Both the position numbers and the translations under genes were made by a program. From NCBI GenBank assembly GCA_963745945.1, contig CAVUZG010000007.1, forward strand, positions 372,001 through 436,000: 64,000 nt of DNA, read 5' to 3'. Below the pieces are notes generated by a model. The model searched no databases. It saw only the letters and a list, made by a program, of their open reading frames with translations, and was not told the origin of the DNA. Source of the stretch: DATFVA01 sp963745945. Lineage in GTDB: Bacteria > Bacteroidota > Ignavibacteria > Ignavibacteriales > Ignavibacteriaceae. Numbering within the stretch: position 1 is the stretch's first letter; the number at the start of each line of letters is the position of its first letter. Positions 25,330 through 35,182 of this stretch are shown piece by piece.

Positions 25330-27156
25330 TTGAGTAACAACATTCGCATAATCCCGTTAGAAGATTTTTTTAAGAACCCTGAGAAGACCGCTTACCAGTT
25401 ATCGCCCGATGGTTTACTCCTTGCACTTATGATGCCCTGGGAAAACAGACTGAATATTTTCGTTCAAAAGATAGGCTCAGATGAAATAAAACGGTTAACA
25501 TCAGCAAAAGAAAGAGATATTGCCGGGTATTTCTGGACAAACAATAACCGGATTGCTTACGTGCAGGATACTGGCGGTGATGAAAATTTCAGGCTTTACG
25601 CTGTAAACATAGATGGTTCAAATCAGAAAGATCTTACTCCTTTTGAAAAAGTTAAAGTTGAACTTATAGACGAGCTAAAAGATAACGATGATGAACTTCT
25701 GATAGCAATTAACAAAAGAGATCCCCGGATATTTGATGTTTACAGAATAAATGTAAACACGGGGCAAATGGAAATGATTGCTGAAAACCCCGGGAATATA
25801 ACAGGCTGGATGACTGATCATGGTGGCAAATTAAGAATTGCTACAACAACCGATGGAGTGAATACCGGAATTCTTTACAGGAAAAATGAAACCGATGAAT
25901 TCAGTGTAATTGTTACAACAAATTTTAAAGAGACCCTTGCTCCTGCAATGTTCACTTATGATAATAAATTTGTTTATATGCTTTCAAATTTAAACCGGGA
26001 TAAGCTTTCCATAGTTAAATATGATATTGAAAACAATAAAGAACTGGAAGTTATATATGAGCATCCTGAAGTTGATGTTTCGGATCTGTTAAGTTCGGAT
26101 AAAAGAAAAGTAATTACGGGAGCTTCTTTTGTAACCGATAAACGTCACTATCAATTCTTTGATGAAGAAAGGAAACAGCTTCAAGAAGAACTGGAGGAAA
26201 AACTTCCCGGTTACGAGGTTGTAATTTCAAATTCAAACAGGGATGAAGATAAAATCTTAGTAAGAACTTACAGTGATAAATCAAGAGGCGCATATTATTA
26301 TTACGATTTAAAAAACAAAGAATTTCAATTGCTCACAGAAATTAGTCCGTGGCTGGATGAAAACAATATGGCTGATATGAAACCAATAGAATTTGAATCC
26401 CGCGACAGACTGAAATTACATGGATATCTTACTGTGCCCGAAGGTGCAGAACCTATAAATCTTCCTGTGGTTGTAAATCCTCACGGCGGTCCGTGGCACC
26501 GCGATGCCTGGGGATTCAACCCTGAGGTTCAGTTCCTTGCAAACAGAGGTTATGCCGTTTTGCAAATTAATTTCCGCGGTTCAACAGGATACGGAAGAAA
26601 ATTCTGGGAAGCCAGCTTTAAGCAATGGGGAAAAACTATGCAGGATGATATAACCGATGGAGTAATGTGGCTTATAAAACAGGGAATCGCCGATGAAAAC
26701 AGAATTGCTATATATGGTGGTTCTTACGGGGGTTACGCAACACTGGCAGGATTAACTTTTACTCCCGATCTTTATGCCTGCGGAGTAGATTACGTTGGTG
26801 TGTCTAATCTTTTCACTTTTATGAAATCAATCCCTCCATATTGGGAACCTTTTTTGCAGATGTTTTACGAGATGGTCGGAAATCCCGAAGAAGATAAAGA
26901 GCTGCTCGAATCTTCTTCTCCTGTTTTTCACGTCGATAAAATTAAAGCTCCTTTACTTATTGCACAGGGAGCCAACGATCCGCGTGTTGCCAAATCAGAA
27001 TCAGATCAGATAGTTGAAGCACTTAAGAAAAAAAATATCGATGTTCCGTATATAGTAAAAGATAACGAGGGTCACGGTTTTCATAATGAAGAGAACCGGT
27101 TTGAATTTTACAGGGCGATGGAAGAATTCCTGGGTAAGCATTTGGAAAGAGGCTAA
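25330..27156 (+). CDS. S9 family (prolyl-oligopeptidase-type) peptidase
   Basis: The 608-residue protein has an N-terminal seven-bladed-propeller-type region (about residues 20-340, WD40-like PD40 pieces) and a C-terminal alpha/beta-hydrolase. The catalytic triad is S465 (GGSYGG), D550 (GANDPRV) and H582 (EGHGFH), as in acylaminoacyl/dipeptidyl peptidases. No signal peptide is visible, so it is probably cytoplasmic. The start is a TTG at 25330. I chose it because AAGGAG lies 7-8 bases upstream and the protein would otherwise lose conserved N-terminal residues. Confidence 0.92.
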   Translation: MSNNIRIIPLEDFFKNPEKTAYQLSPDGLLLALMMPWENRLNIFVQKIGSDEIKRLTSAKERDIAGYFWTNNNRIAYVQDTGGDENFRLYAVNIDGSNQKDLTPFEKVKVELIDELKDNDDELLIAINKRDPRIFDVYRINVNTGQMEMIAENPGNITGWMTDHGGKLRIATTTDGVNTGILYRKNETDEFSVIVTTNFKETLAPAMFTYDNKFVYMLSNLNRDKLSIVKYDIENNKELEVIYEHPEVDVSDLLSSDKRKVITGASFVTDKRHYQFFDEERKQLQEELEEKLPGYEVVISNSNRDEDKILVRTYSDKSRGAYYYYDLKNKEFQLLTEISPWLDENNMADMKPIEFESRDRLKLHGYLTVPEGAEPINLPVVVNPHGGPWHRDAWGFNPEVQFLANRGYAVLQINFRGSTGYGRKFWEASFKQWGKTMQDDITDGVMWLIKQGIADENRIAIYGGSYGGYATLAGLTFTPDLYACGVDYVGVSNLFTFMKSIPPYWEPFLQMFYEMVGNPEEDKELLESSSPVFHVDKIKAPLLIAQGANDPRVAKSESDQIVEALKKKNIDVPYIVKDNEGHGFHNEENRFEFYRAMEEFLGKHLERG

Positions 27157-27265
27157 ATAATCCTTCAAAAACCAATATTCATTGTTTAAATTCCGGTTAT
27201 TTAACACGGCTTGATAATTAACCCTATTTACAGTATTATTAATCGTACTAATAAAAGGTTTATTA

Positions 27266-27523
27266 ATGGCACATGTTATAACTGCAAATGAATTGAAAAC
27301 AAAAGGGATTTCGATTTTGGATAAAGAAACTTCCGATGAAACGGAAGTTATTATTACAGTACGGGGAAAAAACAAATATGTAGTTGTCCCAATTGAAAAA
27401 TACAATTATTTAAGAGAATGTGAGCTTGAAGCGGCTTTACTGGATACCAAAAGAGACATTAAGGAAGGAAAATTCGTAAAAGAATCTGTGGAAAAGCACA
27501 TAAAGAAATTAGCTCGTGGCTGA
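27266..27523 (+). CDS. Phd/YefM-type antitoxin
   Basis: The 85-residue protein has an N-terminal Phd/YefM-like fold (ITANELKTKGISILDKE, then a VVVPIEKYNYL strand-helix element) and a charged C-terminus ending in KKLARG that would wrap the toxin. It overlaps the toxin gene by 8 bases. As in most type II pairs it probably binds its own promoter, in the 109 bp before it. Exact subfamily is uncertain because the sequence is short. Confidence 0.78.
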   Translation: MAHVITANELKTKGISILDKETSDETEVIITVRGKNKYVVVPIEKYNYLRECELEAALLDTKRDIKEGKFVKESVEKHIKKLARG

Positions 27524-27788
27524 AATAATTTATACTAAAAGTTACTTAAGGCGTGCTAAAAAATTCTTCGGGAGGCATCCTGAATTAATATCTCAATATG
27601 AAAAAACACTAAAGCTCCTGGAATTAAATCCTACGCACTCGTCATTAAGGCTTCACAAACTTCAAGGTAAACTAAATGAATTATATTCGGTATCAATCAA
27701 TATCTCCTATCGTATTTCGATCTACTTTTTAATTGAAAAAGATCAAATAGTTCCTGTTGATATTGGAAGTCACGATGAATTATACTAA
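27516..27788 (+). CDS. RelE/ParE-superfamily toxin
   Basis: The 90-residue basic protein is a RelE/YafQ-like mRNA interferase candidate. It has a helix-rich N-terminus (SYLRRAKKFFGRHPELISQY), a LRLHKLQGKLNELYSVSI stretch, a YRISIYF strand and a C-terminal VDIGSHDELY. The terminal H-D-x-x-Y pattern is typical of the YafQ/RelE type. It starts at a GTG at 27516, inside the antitoxin end, so translation is coupled. It converges with the glycosyltransferase gene 14 bases away. Confidence 0.8.
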   Translation: MAEIIYTKSYLRRAKKFFGRHPELISQYEKTLKLLELNPTHSSLRLHKLQGKLNELYSVSINISYRISIYFLIEKDQIVPVDIGSHDELY

Positions 27789-27802
27789 AACCGAAATGAT
27801 AT

Positions 27803-29215
27803 TCAGCTTAGCAAATCTCTAAAAGTCTTCCCCGTTCGCTGATGGTACAAATCATAAGCAAGCAGAAGGAAAAAAATAAGATACTCCGTAACCAGGACAG
27901 GAAAATATTCATGCCATACTTTTCCCAATGGAGAAAAATTGGAAAGGTTAATCGTAAAAAGAAGACTTAATACAGAATAAAATCCTGTAAAAGGATTTAC
28001 AACCCCGATCCAGCCGAGATACCAGGGATAAAGCGTGGGAGAAAAGATCACCAGTGCCAGAAGAACACCGAAAACCCCTTTCACAAAATCTTTATAATAA
28101 TTAGCAATATACCCGATGGAAATAAAAAGTAATATGCCGCATATCAGCCTTGCTGTTTCTCTGTCAGGAATAAATACAGTTAAAAGGTAGTAAACAGAAG
28201 CATTAAATTCCCACTTACTCAGATAATTTGATAGGGCATTTGTTAGAGTCAAGCTTCCGTTTATGAAAGGAAAATAAAACAGAACAGATGTGAACACAAA
28301 GATCAGGATAAAATAAATAAATCTTTGCACGCCTAATTTTTTAACCAGGAGAGGTATCAAAAAGACAGGATATAATTTGGTAAGAAAAGAAAATGTAAAC
28401 GCAAAAACCGCTGCAAGCATCTTCTCTTTTTCTAAAAGGTACAAAAACATAATCAGAAACATAATACCAACAACATCAATATGTGCATTAATAAAAAATT
28501 CCATTATGGGAAGCGGAAGCCATGCATAAAGAATTACATAATTAAGATTTATCTTTTTTATAGCCAGAAGTTTTAAAAGGAATATCATCGTAACAATTTC
28601 ACAAAGAAGATAAATCAATTTTAATCCAACTATGCTGTTTCCTGATATACTGTATGACAGCAGGAAAACTACTTGTGCCAGTGGCGGATATATTGTGGGA
28701 ATATCTTTAAACGTAACTTTTGTGTACACGTCATCTCTCAGATTTTCCAATTGTTCTGCATCGGGGGAATACTGATACGGATTGTATCCATTGTAAATTA
28801 CTTTCCCTTCCCAGACGTACCTGTAAACGTCGGGTGAAGTTGTTGGTGCTGAAGGAATTAATGTAATACGAAACAAAACTCCGAACAGAATTATAATAAC
28901 GGGTACAGTATATTTTGCTGCTTCTGATTCATTCCCGGAAAATATTTTGGTTAACAAAGTCAGAGGTTTCTTTGAGACCGGATCAGAAATTTTCATAAGA
29001 TAAAATGCAAAGAAAAAGAAGATAAAGACTTCGAAATAAATGAACATATAAAGTCCGGTATCACCTGCCCCGTTAGTGAGAACGAAAGATATATAAAGCA
29101 CCTCTGTAAAAAGTGCAGCTGCAATAAGCAGTAAAAATGATTTTCGGTTATTTAATTTTAAGAGATGCAAAATTGAACCGGGATGATTAATTAAATAATT
29201 CCCAGGCAACACCAA
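27803..29215 (-). CDS. GT-C type membrane glycosyltransferase (DUF2029/mannosyltransferase-like)
   Basis: The 470-residue protein has about ten or more transmembrane helices. The first loop carries the signature of lipid-sugar-dependent GT-C enzymes: PDVYRYVWEGKVIYNGYNPYQYSP, followed by TIYPPLAQ, and a late FSPTLYPWYLGW segment. The Asp of PDVYRY is the probable catalytic base. Such enzymes use polyprenyl-phosphate mannose or glucose on the outer face of the membrane; the sugar and acceptor are unknown. The start overlaps the upstream receptor-like gene by 29 bases. A shorter start nearer the first helix is possible. Confidence 0.78.
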   Translation of the reverse strand: MVLPGNYLINHPGSILHLLKLNNRKSFLLLIAAALFTEVLYISFVLTNGAGDTGLYMFIYFEVFIFFFFAFYLMKISDPVSKKPLTLLTKIFSGNESEAAKYTVPVIIILFGVLFRITLIPSAPTTSPDVYRYVWEGKVIYNGYNPYQYSPDAEQLENLRDDVYTKVTFKDIPTIYPPLAQVVFLLSYSISGNSIVGLKLIYLLCEIVTMIFLLKLLAIKKINLNYVILYAWLPLPIMEFFINAHIDVVGIMFLIMFLYLLEKEKMLAAVFAFTFSFLTKLYPVFLIPLLVKKLGVQRFIYFILIFVFTSVLFYFPFINGSLTLTNALSNYLSKWEFNASVYYLLTVFIPDRETARLICGILLFISIGYIANYYKDFVKGVFGVLLALVIFSPTLYPWYLGWIGVVNPFTGFYSVLSLLFTINLSNFSPLGKVWHEYFPVLVTEYLIFFLLLAYDLYHQRTGKTFRDLLS

Positions 29216-31121
29216 ACCTTATTCCCCTTCTGAACATTGGGTAATAAGGAACTATATAATAGGTTTTGTCAAGAAGATTTTCCCATGTAAAATAGGCAAT
29301 AGCCACTTTCTGTATTTCCCCGGCAAGAGTAAAATCAATTGTAACAAACTGATCCGCAAGATTCTGTTCGTTTCCGGAAATAAATATTTTTTGTTTTGAA
29401 TTATAGTTAACTGCAAAACCCGTTTTAAGATTCAGATTATCCTTGAAAAATAAACCGTTTAAAAATATTCCGCCGGTCGCTTTAATTTTGGGAGCAGCTA
29501 TGGATACAGCGGGGGAATTTCCAAAAGAGTTATGCTTCGAAAGATCATAATACGAACTAACGTCAAGCATAATCTTCCATAGTTTAACGCTTACATTCCC
29601 TCCAATTTGAGTTGCGCTTAGATCAAGATAGTATTCTTCATCTGCTGTGAATAGTGATGGATCAACATATAAAAAACTTTGACTTCGATTTATAAAATCC
29701 AGACCAAGATTTATATTATCATATTTAAGTTTAGCAGAAATCTCTATCGTATTTACATTATCGCTGAGGTTAATGGATTTATAATTAGAATAACCGCCGT
29801 ATAATTTCAGGTAATCCAGGGGATTTAATGACAGATCAAATCCCAATCCATTATAATTTTTTGAATCTCCGTTAGTGATATTCTGAAACTTATAATAGAC
29901 AGAAGGAACAATTGTACTATCGATTAGATTCAAACTAAAAACAGGGGCTAAAGTAAAATAACTCTGGTTATGATCCAGATTCGAATTCGGCACATAAAAA
30001 TTTGAATTGGTTTTTTCATACTGTGTAAGAATTTTCAAATCGGCAAAAGAAAGCTTAAAGTTCTGTCTTAACAATGCACCGGCTGTTTTATTTTTATTTC
30101 TTGCGGGATAAGATAAAGCTTCAGTAGGGTTACTTACTTCATCCTTGTTAAAACGATAATAAATACTCAGGTCGGTTTGTGAATTTGAAACCGGATTAGC
30201 AAATAATCGCAGACCAACATTGTGCTGAAGAATGTTAGTTCTTCTTTGGTTAAAATAAACAGGTGCCTGCTGTTCATCGTAAAGGATAGTATTTATATTG
30301 GTTGTGAATTGGCTGATGCTGTCAACATTTACTCCGCCATTTAATCCTGCATCGTAATCGTTGTAGCTATAATTTGCTGTCAGATTGATATTATCCGATA
30401 AAAGATATTTTAAGTGCGCTTCTCCCTGCCAGATGCTGAAATCACTATTTATATAACTTATGTCGGCTTTGCGGTTCGAAATACCGAACGTGAAAAGAAA
30501 ATCTTTAACAATAATAAAGTTAAAGATGGCATTGATAAATGCTTCTCCGTTTGCACCCTCATAATATTTAATTCTTGTGTAAGGCTTTTTGGAAAAAATA
30601 TCTCTCTTTAAAAAATTAACACTTACCGGATTACTGACGGGTCCGAATAGAAATCCTCTGGGAGACTGAACGATCTCAATGGAATCAATCATTTCCGGCT
30701 GCAAGAGATTCAGATTGAAATAACCTGAAGTTCTGCTATTAGCAAGTATCCCGTTTTCAAAATAACTTATATCATTAGTCCCATATAACATCAGTTCATT
30801 CGGATGCCCGACAAAACCATAGTTCCTGAGAAAGCTCATTCCAAAAGGTGCAAACAAATCACCGGTGTATCGGTAATCAAGAAAATCAATCTGCTTCCTG
30901 TCAATGAATTCACTTCGGGAATAGAAGGGGTTTTGATAAAGAGGAATCAATGAATCGGCTTTTGCAAGTTCTTTTTTAGTGCTGAATAAACCGGTTGTAT
31001 CAGTTGCAACAGTATCAATCAATCCTGTTTTTGTTGTATCAATGTAAACAGAATCTTTAGTCTGGGGATAAATTAATCCAACTAGAATAACGATTTGAAA
31101 AACAATTAACCTTAAAATCAT
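29187..31121 (-). CDS. TonB-dependent receptor-like outer-membrane protein
   Basis: From the ATG at 31121 the protein has 644 residues. A signal peptide (MILRLIVFQIVILVGLIYPQ) is followed by a plug-like region with MIDSIEIVQSPRGFLFGP, which resembles the TonB-receptor plug. A large barrel region follows with many alternating strands, ending in RRGIRFGVAWELFN. No TonB box is evident and the plug is short, so it may be a divergent receptor whose ligand is unknown. A start 31 codons upstream was rejected because the hydrophobic signal lies after it. The gene precedes the GT-C gene and may share its transcript. Confidence 0.75.
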   Translation of the reverse strand: MILRLIVFQIVILVGLIYPQTKDSVYIDTTKTGLIDTVATDTTGLFSTKKELAKADSLIPLYQNPFYSRSEFIDRKQIDFLDYRYTGDLFAPFGMSFLRNYGFVGHPNELMLYGTNDISYFENGILANSRTSGYFNLNLLQPEMIDSIEIVQSPRGFLFGPVSNPVSVNFLKRDIFSKKPYTRIKYYEGANGEAFINAIFNFIIVKDFLFTFGISNRKADISYINSDFSIWQGEAHLKYLLSDNINLTANYSYNDYDAGLNGGVNVDSISQFTTNINTILYDEQQAPVYFNQRRTNILQHNVGLRLFANPVSNSQTDLSIYYRFNKDEVSNPTEALSYPARNKNKTAGALLRQNFKLSFADLKILTQYEKTNSNFYVPNSNLDHNQSYFTLAPVFSLNLIDSTIVPSVYYKFQNITNGDSKNYNGLGFDLSLNPLDYLKLYGGYSNYKSINLSDNVNTIEISAKLKYDNINLGLDFINRSQSFLYVDPSLFTADEEYYLDLSATQIGGNVSVKLWKIMLDVSSYYDLSKHNSFGNSPAVSIAAPKIKATGGIFLNGLFFKDNLNLKTGFAVNYNSKQKIFISGNEQNLADQFVTIDFTLAGEIQKVAIAYFTWENLLDKTYYIVPYYPMFRRGIRFGVAWELFN

Positions 31122-31315
31122 CTGGACCGGGTTGCACTCTTTAAATTTTACTAAGAGAAAAAATAAAGAAATAAGAACTAAGCCACAAAGCCTTATACAG
31201 GGGTTCAGGAACATCAGGTTTATTTTTAAAAACAGCCTGTTCTATTTTTGTTTAGAATTAAAAATTTATAAATTTCGCAAGAACTTATTTAATCAATTTA
31301 TAGAGAGGATCCACT

Positions 31316-31612
31316 ATGGCAAATTCTAAACCAATGACCAAAGGTCAGATACTCGACCATCTGTCAAAGAAAACCGGAACCACAAAAAAATTAGCCGGCG
31401 AATTTCTTGATGAGTTAGTTGCATTATCTTACAAAGAAGCCAAAAAGTCTTTCGTTATTCCGGGACTTGGCAAATTGTTAGTTGTTGACAGGAAGAAAAG
31501 AATGGGAAGAAATCCTGCTACAGGAGCTACAATGGTGATTCCTGCAAAGAAAGCTCTTAAATTCAGAATTGCAAAACAGGCAAAAGACGCTGTTGTTCCT
31601 CCTAAAAAGTAA
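31316..31612 (+). CDS. HU/IHF-family DNA-binding protein
   Basis: The 98-residue protein has the HU fold. The N-terminal helix pair (MTKGQILDHLSKKTG) is followed by the VIPGLGKLLVVDRKKRMGRNPATG arm region that inserts in the DNA minor groove, then PAKKALKFRIAKQ. A lysine-rich C-terminal tail is present. HU bends DNA and organises the nucleoid. A GAGAGGA ribosome-binding site lies about 6 bases upstream of the ATG. A strong terminator follows the stop, so it is expressed alone. Confidence 0.95.
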   Translation: MANSKPMTKGQILDHLSKKTGTTKKLAGEFLDELVALSYKEAKKSFVIPGLGKLLVVDRKKRMGRNPATGATMVIPAKKALKFRIAKQAKDAVVPPKK

Positions 31613-31628
31613 TCTTGATAGTAAATGC

Positions 31629-31656
31629 AAAAAGCCCGGTTAATCCGGGCTTTTTA
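31629..31656 (+). terminator. Terminator after the HU gene
   Basis: AAAAAGCCCGG and CCGGGCTTTTT (31629-31639 and 31645-31655) form an 11-bp stem with a 5-base loop and its own T run. It is A-rich on the other side, so it may also end the minus-strand cco operon. The core GCCCGGTTA is the same as in the rseP terminator. Confidence 0.9.
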
Positions 31657-31673
31657 GTTTAAACATTTAAATA

Positions 31674-32376
31674 TCATTTCATATGATGCATCATTGTTTT
31701 GGTTCCCATCATCTTCGGACTAAGGTAGGGTATTCCGAGATTCATTCCTCTAAGGATAAAGATAACAGCAAGAATGAAAGCGAATACAGGGACCGCTTTA
31801 CTTATTTTTCTTCTTATGTTCAGGTTGATGAGTTTACCGAAAAGTGAAACTGCAAGCATTGCCGGGAACGTTCCTAATCCAAATAATATCATAAAAAACG
31901 TCCCTGTTAATGGTGAGCCGGTTGCTGTTGCCCCTGCCAGACCAATGTAAACGAATCCGCAGGGAAGAAACCCGTTTAAAAATCCGAATTAATAAAAATG
32001 AAGGTAGACTGTCTCTTTTAAAAAGATTACCAATCATTTTCTTCAGCGGTTCAGTAATCTTTAAGATGATGTTCATTCCAAGGAATTTGTTTTTATACTT
32101 TACAGGGATGAAAAGCAGAATAAGAATAATTACACCTAATGCGATTGAAAGGCTCTGCTGGTATCCCCAGGTAACAAATCCTTTACCGAGGAAACCGAAC
32201 AATAGCCCCAATAAAGCATAGGAAATTATTCTTCCTGAATTATATAAAATTCTCCCACTGAAAAAAATAAAATTTGAAGATTTTGGAACGGGTAGTGCCA
32301 GTGCTATCGGTCCGCACATTCCTATACAGTGGAAGCTGCCCAGAAAACCAATTGTCAGTGCCGTTAGTAGTTCCAT
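31674..32376 (-). CDS. Sulfite exporter TauE/SafE-type membrane protein, last gene of the cbb3 operon (frame-broken)
   Basis: The N-terminal half begins HCIGMCGPIALALP, and the C-terminal half reads FGLGTFPAMLAVSLFGKL with two further helices. The halves are in different frames, joined near 31984-31990. Skipping one base there gives GFLNGFLPCGFVYIGLAG, the normal family core, so the intact protein should have about 234 residues and six to seven membrane segments. Members of this family commonly lie at the end of cco operons in this phylum and may carry copper or sulfite; no substrate is proven. The apparent one-base insertion is probably a sequencing error. The start is directly after the fixH stop. 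Confidence 0.82.
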
Positions 32377-32828
32377 TTAGTTTATCATAATTGATTTTTC
32401 TGAATAAAAATCTTTTCCTTCCATTCCCCATTCAACTTTTACTTTCCACAATCCTTTATCAAGTTTTGCTGTGCTGATAAACTGTTCGTTTTTATCAGAA
32501 ACCGTAACAGGAATAGTAAAATCTTTTTTAGATGCTGAAGGACGATAAAAATAAACAGTGCCTGAAGCTTTTTAAAAAACACTGAATCGGGAAATGTCAG
32601 CTGGATAGAATTATTAATGAAAGAAATCCCCACCTGTTTAGCCAATTCAGTGGTGTTATTAATTTTATCTATTTGTCCCTGGTATTTCAATTCTTTGCCG
32701 TAATAATTTTTGGTAACCAGGTCAACATCCTGGTTCATAAAAACATAAACCAGCCCGATAAGAATCATCATAAAAATTACTATTGATAAAAATATCCCGG
32801 TTCCCCAGTTCCATTTAATCTTTTTCAT
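32377..32828 (-). CDS. FixH-family cbb3 oxidase assembly protein (frame-broken)
   Basis: FixH/CcoH is a small membrane protein needed to assemble cbb3 oxidase. The N-terminal part has one membrane helix and the typical NQDVDLVTKNYYGKELKYQ stretch. The reading frame breaks at the homopolymer around 32570-32579. One missing base there would join it to the second half (GTVYFYRPSASKKDFTIP, then KLDKGLWKVKVEWGMEGKDFYSEKS), the normal FixH C-terminus. The full length is about 150 residues. The start at 32828 or 32837 overlaps the ccoG end. Confidence 0.85.
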
Positions 32829-34275
32829 GGTGATCACTTTCTTTATGTACTTTTATTACCGGACCAAGGAAAGATGTATTAAGTACATTAATTTGTTTCC
32901 CGTCTGAATAAATCCCGATGTTCAATGGTGTGTTCATCGTTTTCAGTTCATCCTGATCCAGCACAATCATAAATTTACCGTCGTAAATTTCCTGTGGTTT
33001 AAGATCAATCGGTTTGCCTATTAATTCTAACTTGCCCTGAATGTTTTCAAGTTTAAGCTGAATATGTGTTTCTTTGTAAGTCTTATTAACAATGTTAACA
33101 TCATATAGATTGCTTACTTTATCATCTGCCTGCTTTTGATAAAGCATACCGGGAGTGCGTAAAATATTAAAATCATAATCAGTTCTTGCAGAAAGCAGAT
33201 AACCAAGAACACCGAGCAATACAACTAAAAGAATTGAATAAAAAATCGCTCTTGGTGTAAATCTGAATTTTGATTTATTCTCTATCGAGTTTAAACTGGC
33301 GTATCTTATTAATCCTCTCGGACGTTTAACTTTATCCATTACCTCATCGCAGGCGTCAATACAGGCTGTACAGTTAACACACTCAAGCTGTATTCCATTC
33401 CTGATATCAATCCCTGTGGGACAAACATCAACACAGAGATGGCAATCGATACAATCACCAAGATTAGACTGATCTTCACTTTTCCTGATTTTTCCCCTTG
33501 GTTCTCCGCGCACATTATCGTAAGCAATAACCACAGAATCCCTGTCAAGTAAAACTCCCTGGAGTCTTCCGTAAGGACAAACAATTGTACAAGCCTGTTC
33601 GCGGAAATATGAAAATACCCAGTAAAAAACTCCCGAGAAAAAAAGAATAGATATCAATCCCTGAACGTGCTCTGCAGGAGGATCGGTTACAATTTTAATA
33701 AGATTATCCATTCCAATAAGGTAGGAAAGAAATATATTCGAAATAAAAAAAGCGATTGCAAAAAAGATAACGTACTTAGTAATTTTTTTGAGCGTCTTCT
33801 TAGAATCCCATGGTGCATTAGCAAGCTGCTTCTGCTGCAGCCAGTCACCTTCCAGCCAGTATTCAATTTTTCTGAAAACCATTTCCATAAAAATTGTCTG
33901 GGGACAAGCCCATCCGCAGAAAACTCTTCCAAACACCGCAGTAAAAAGAATAATGAATACAATAATTGCTATCATTGCGATAACAAAAAGATGAAAATCG
34001 TGGGGACCGAAAGGAATACCGAAAAGAATAAAATTCCTGTTTAAGAAATCAAACAGCATGAACTGGTGGCCGTTTACTTTTATAAACGGCATTCCCACAA
34101 GAATAACCAGCAGAATAAAGCTTACAATAGTTCTCGCATTATAAAATCTGCCGGAAGGCTTTTTAGGATAAATCCAGTTTCTTTTTCCTTCTTTATTTAC
34201 AGTTGAAAGCTGATCCCTGAATGAATCTTTCGTTTCAATTAATTCTGATTTCTCTTCTGTCATCATTTCATCCAT
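32815..34275 (-). CDS. ccoG: Cbb3 oxidase accessory protein CcoG (4Fe-4S ferredoxin type)
   Basis: The 486-residue membrane iron-sulfur protein (FixG/RdxA) probably reduces copper during cbb3 assembly. It has five to six membrane helices and the FCGWACPQTIFMEM and CTIVCPYGRLQG motifs. Two ferredoxin clusters follow (CIDCHLCVDVCPTG and CVNCTACIDACD), and a C-terminal periplasmic Ig-like region ends the protein. It starts 22 bases after ccoP. Confidence 0.95.
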   Translation of the reverse strand: MDEMMTEEKSELIETKDSFRDQLSTVNKEGKRNWIYPKKPSGRFYNARTIVSFILLVILVGMPFIKVNGHQFMLFDFLNRNFILFGIPFGPHDFHLFVIAMIAIIVFIILFTAVFGRVFCGWACPQTIFMEMVFRKIEYWLEGDWLQQKQLANAPWDSKKTLKKITKYVIFFAIAFFISNIFLSYLIGMDNLIKIVTDPPAEHVQGLISILFFSGVFYWVFSYFREQACTIVCPYGRLQGVLLDRDSVVIAYDNVRGEPRGKIRKSEDQSNLGDCIDCHLCVDVCPTGIDIRNGIQLECVNCTACIDACDEVMDKVKRPRGLIRYASLNSIENKSKFRFTPRAIFYSILLVVLLGVLGYLLSARTDYDFNILRTPGMLYQKQADDKVSNLYDVNIVNKTYKETHIQLKLENIQGKLELIGKPIDLKPQEIYDGKFMIVLDQDELKTMNTPLNIGIYSDGKQINVLNTSFLGPVIKVHKESDHHEKD

Positions 34276-34297
34276 ATCTGAAAATAACTATCCAATA

Positions 34298-35182
34298 TTA
34301 TTGATTCACCTGCAAACTATCTCCCTGCCAGATTGTTCCCTGTGGTTCTTTGGGGTTTGCGGGTTTTGTTCCCTGCAGGGAAAGCACATAACTTGCAACC
34401 TGCTGCATTTGCTTCGGGTTTAATTGAGTCTGCCAGCTTACCATTCCTTTAGCCGGCACCCCGTACTTAATTGTCGTAAATACATTCTTTATTCCTCCGC
34501 CATGTATCCAGTATTTATCTGTTAAATTGGGACCAACAACTCCCCCCGCATCCGGACCGTGGCATGGAACACAGTTAGATTTGAAAATATCTTTCCCTGA
34601 TTCAAGATCATTTTGATCAGTTAGGCGGGATACATTTTCTTCCGTAACAAATGCACCAGTAGCTTCAAGCTGTGCTCTCTGAATCATAGCTGCCTGCATT
34701 TCTGCCTGGTATTCATCCGCCTGGGATTTACCGGCTGAGAATACTTCGTAGTTAAACAGATAATAAACAGCGAAAATAATTGTAGCGTAAAAAAGATAAT
34801 TAAACCATGGCGGGACTTTATTATCGAGTTCTTTTATTCCATCATAATCATCTTCCATCAAAATTTCATCTTCTTTATCCAGGGGTGCAGCTTTGGTCAT
34901 CGCCTGTTTTATTGTCTCCCATAAACTTGCTTTACCTGTCTCTTCACCGCTTATCTCTTTCTCTTTTATTTCTTCTGTTCCGAAATAAATAAAGGCTGCA
35001 ATGATTGCTATAATTACTACAAAGAAAAGTATAGCCAGAGCCTTATAATATGCAGGTCCGATAACAGGTTCAGCAACGGTATCTGCCTGCTGGGCAAAAA
35101 CAATACTGCTCTGAAGAATTAGTGCAGCAATTGTTAAAATTGTTTTTATTAAAAATTTTCTATTTATCTTCATTAACATCAC
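34298..35182 (-). CDS. ccoP: Cbb3 oxidase cytochrome-c subunit CcoP, single-haem type
   Basis: CcoP passes electrons to CcoO and CcoN. The 294-residue protein has two to three N-terminal membrane helices, including the FixP_N-type segment near PPWFNYLFYATIIFAVYYL, and one haem-c motif, CVPCH (C204, C207, H208), in a C-terminal cytochrome domain. Classic proteobacterial CcoP has two haems; here only one CxxCH is seen. The start overlaps the ccoQ end by 23 bases; a start at 35173 (MKINRKF) is also possible. Confidence 0.92.
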   Translation of the reverse strand: MMLMKINRKFLIKTILTIAALILQSSIVFAQQADTVAEPVIGPAYYKALAILFFVVIIAIIAAFIYFGTEEIKEKEISGEETGKASLWETIKQAMTKAAPLDKEDEILMEDDYDGIKELDNKVPPWFNYLFYATIIFAVYYLFNYEVFSAGKSQADEYQAEMQAAMIQRAQLEATGAFVTEENVSRLTDQNDLESGKDIFKSNCVPCHGPDAGGVVGPNLTDKYWIHGGGIKNVFTTIKYGVPAKGMVSWQTQLNPKQMQQVASYVLSLQGTKPANPKEPQGTIWQGDSLQVNQ

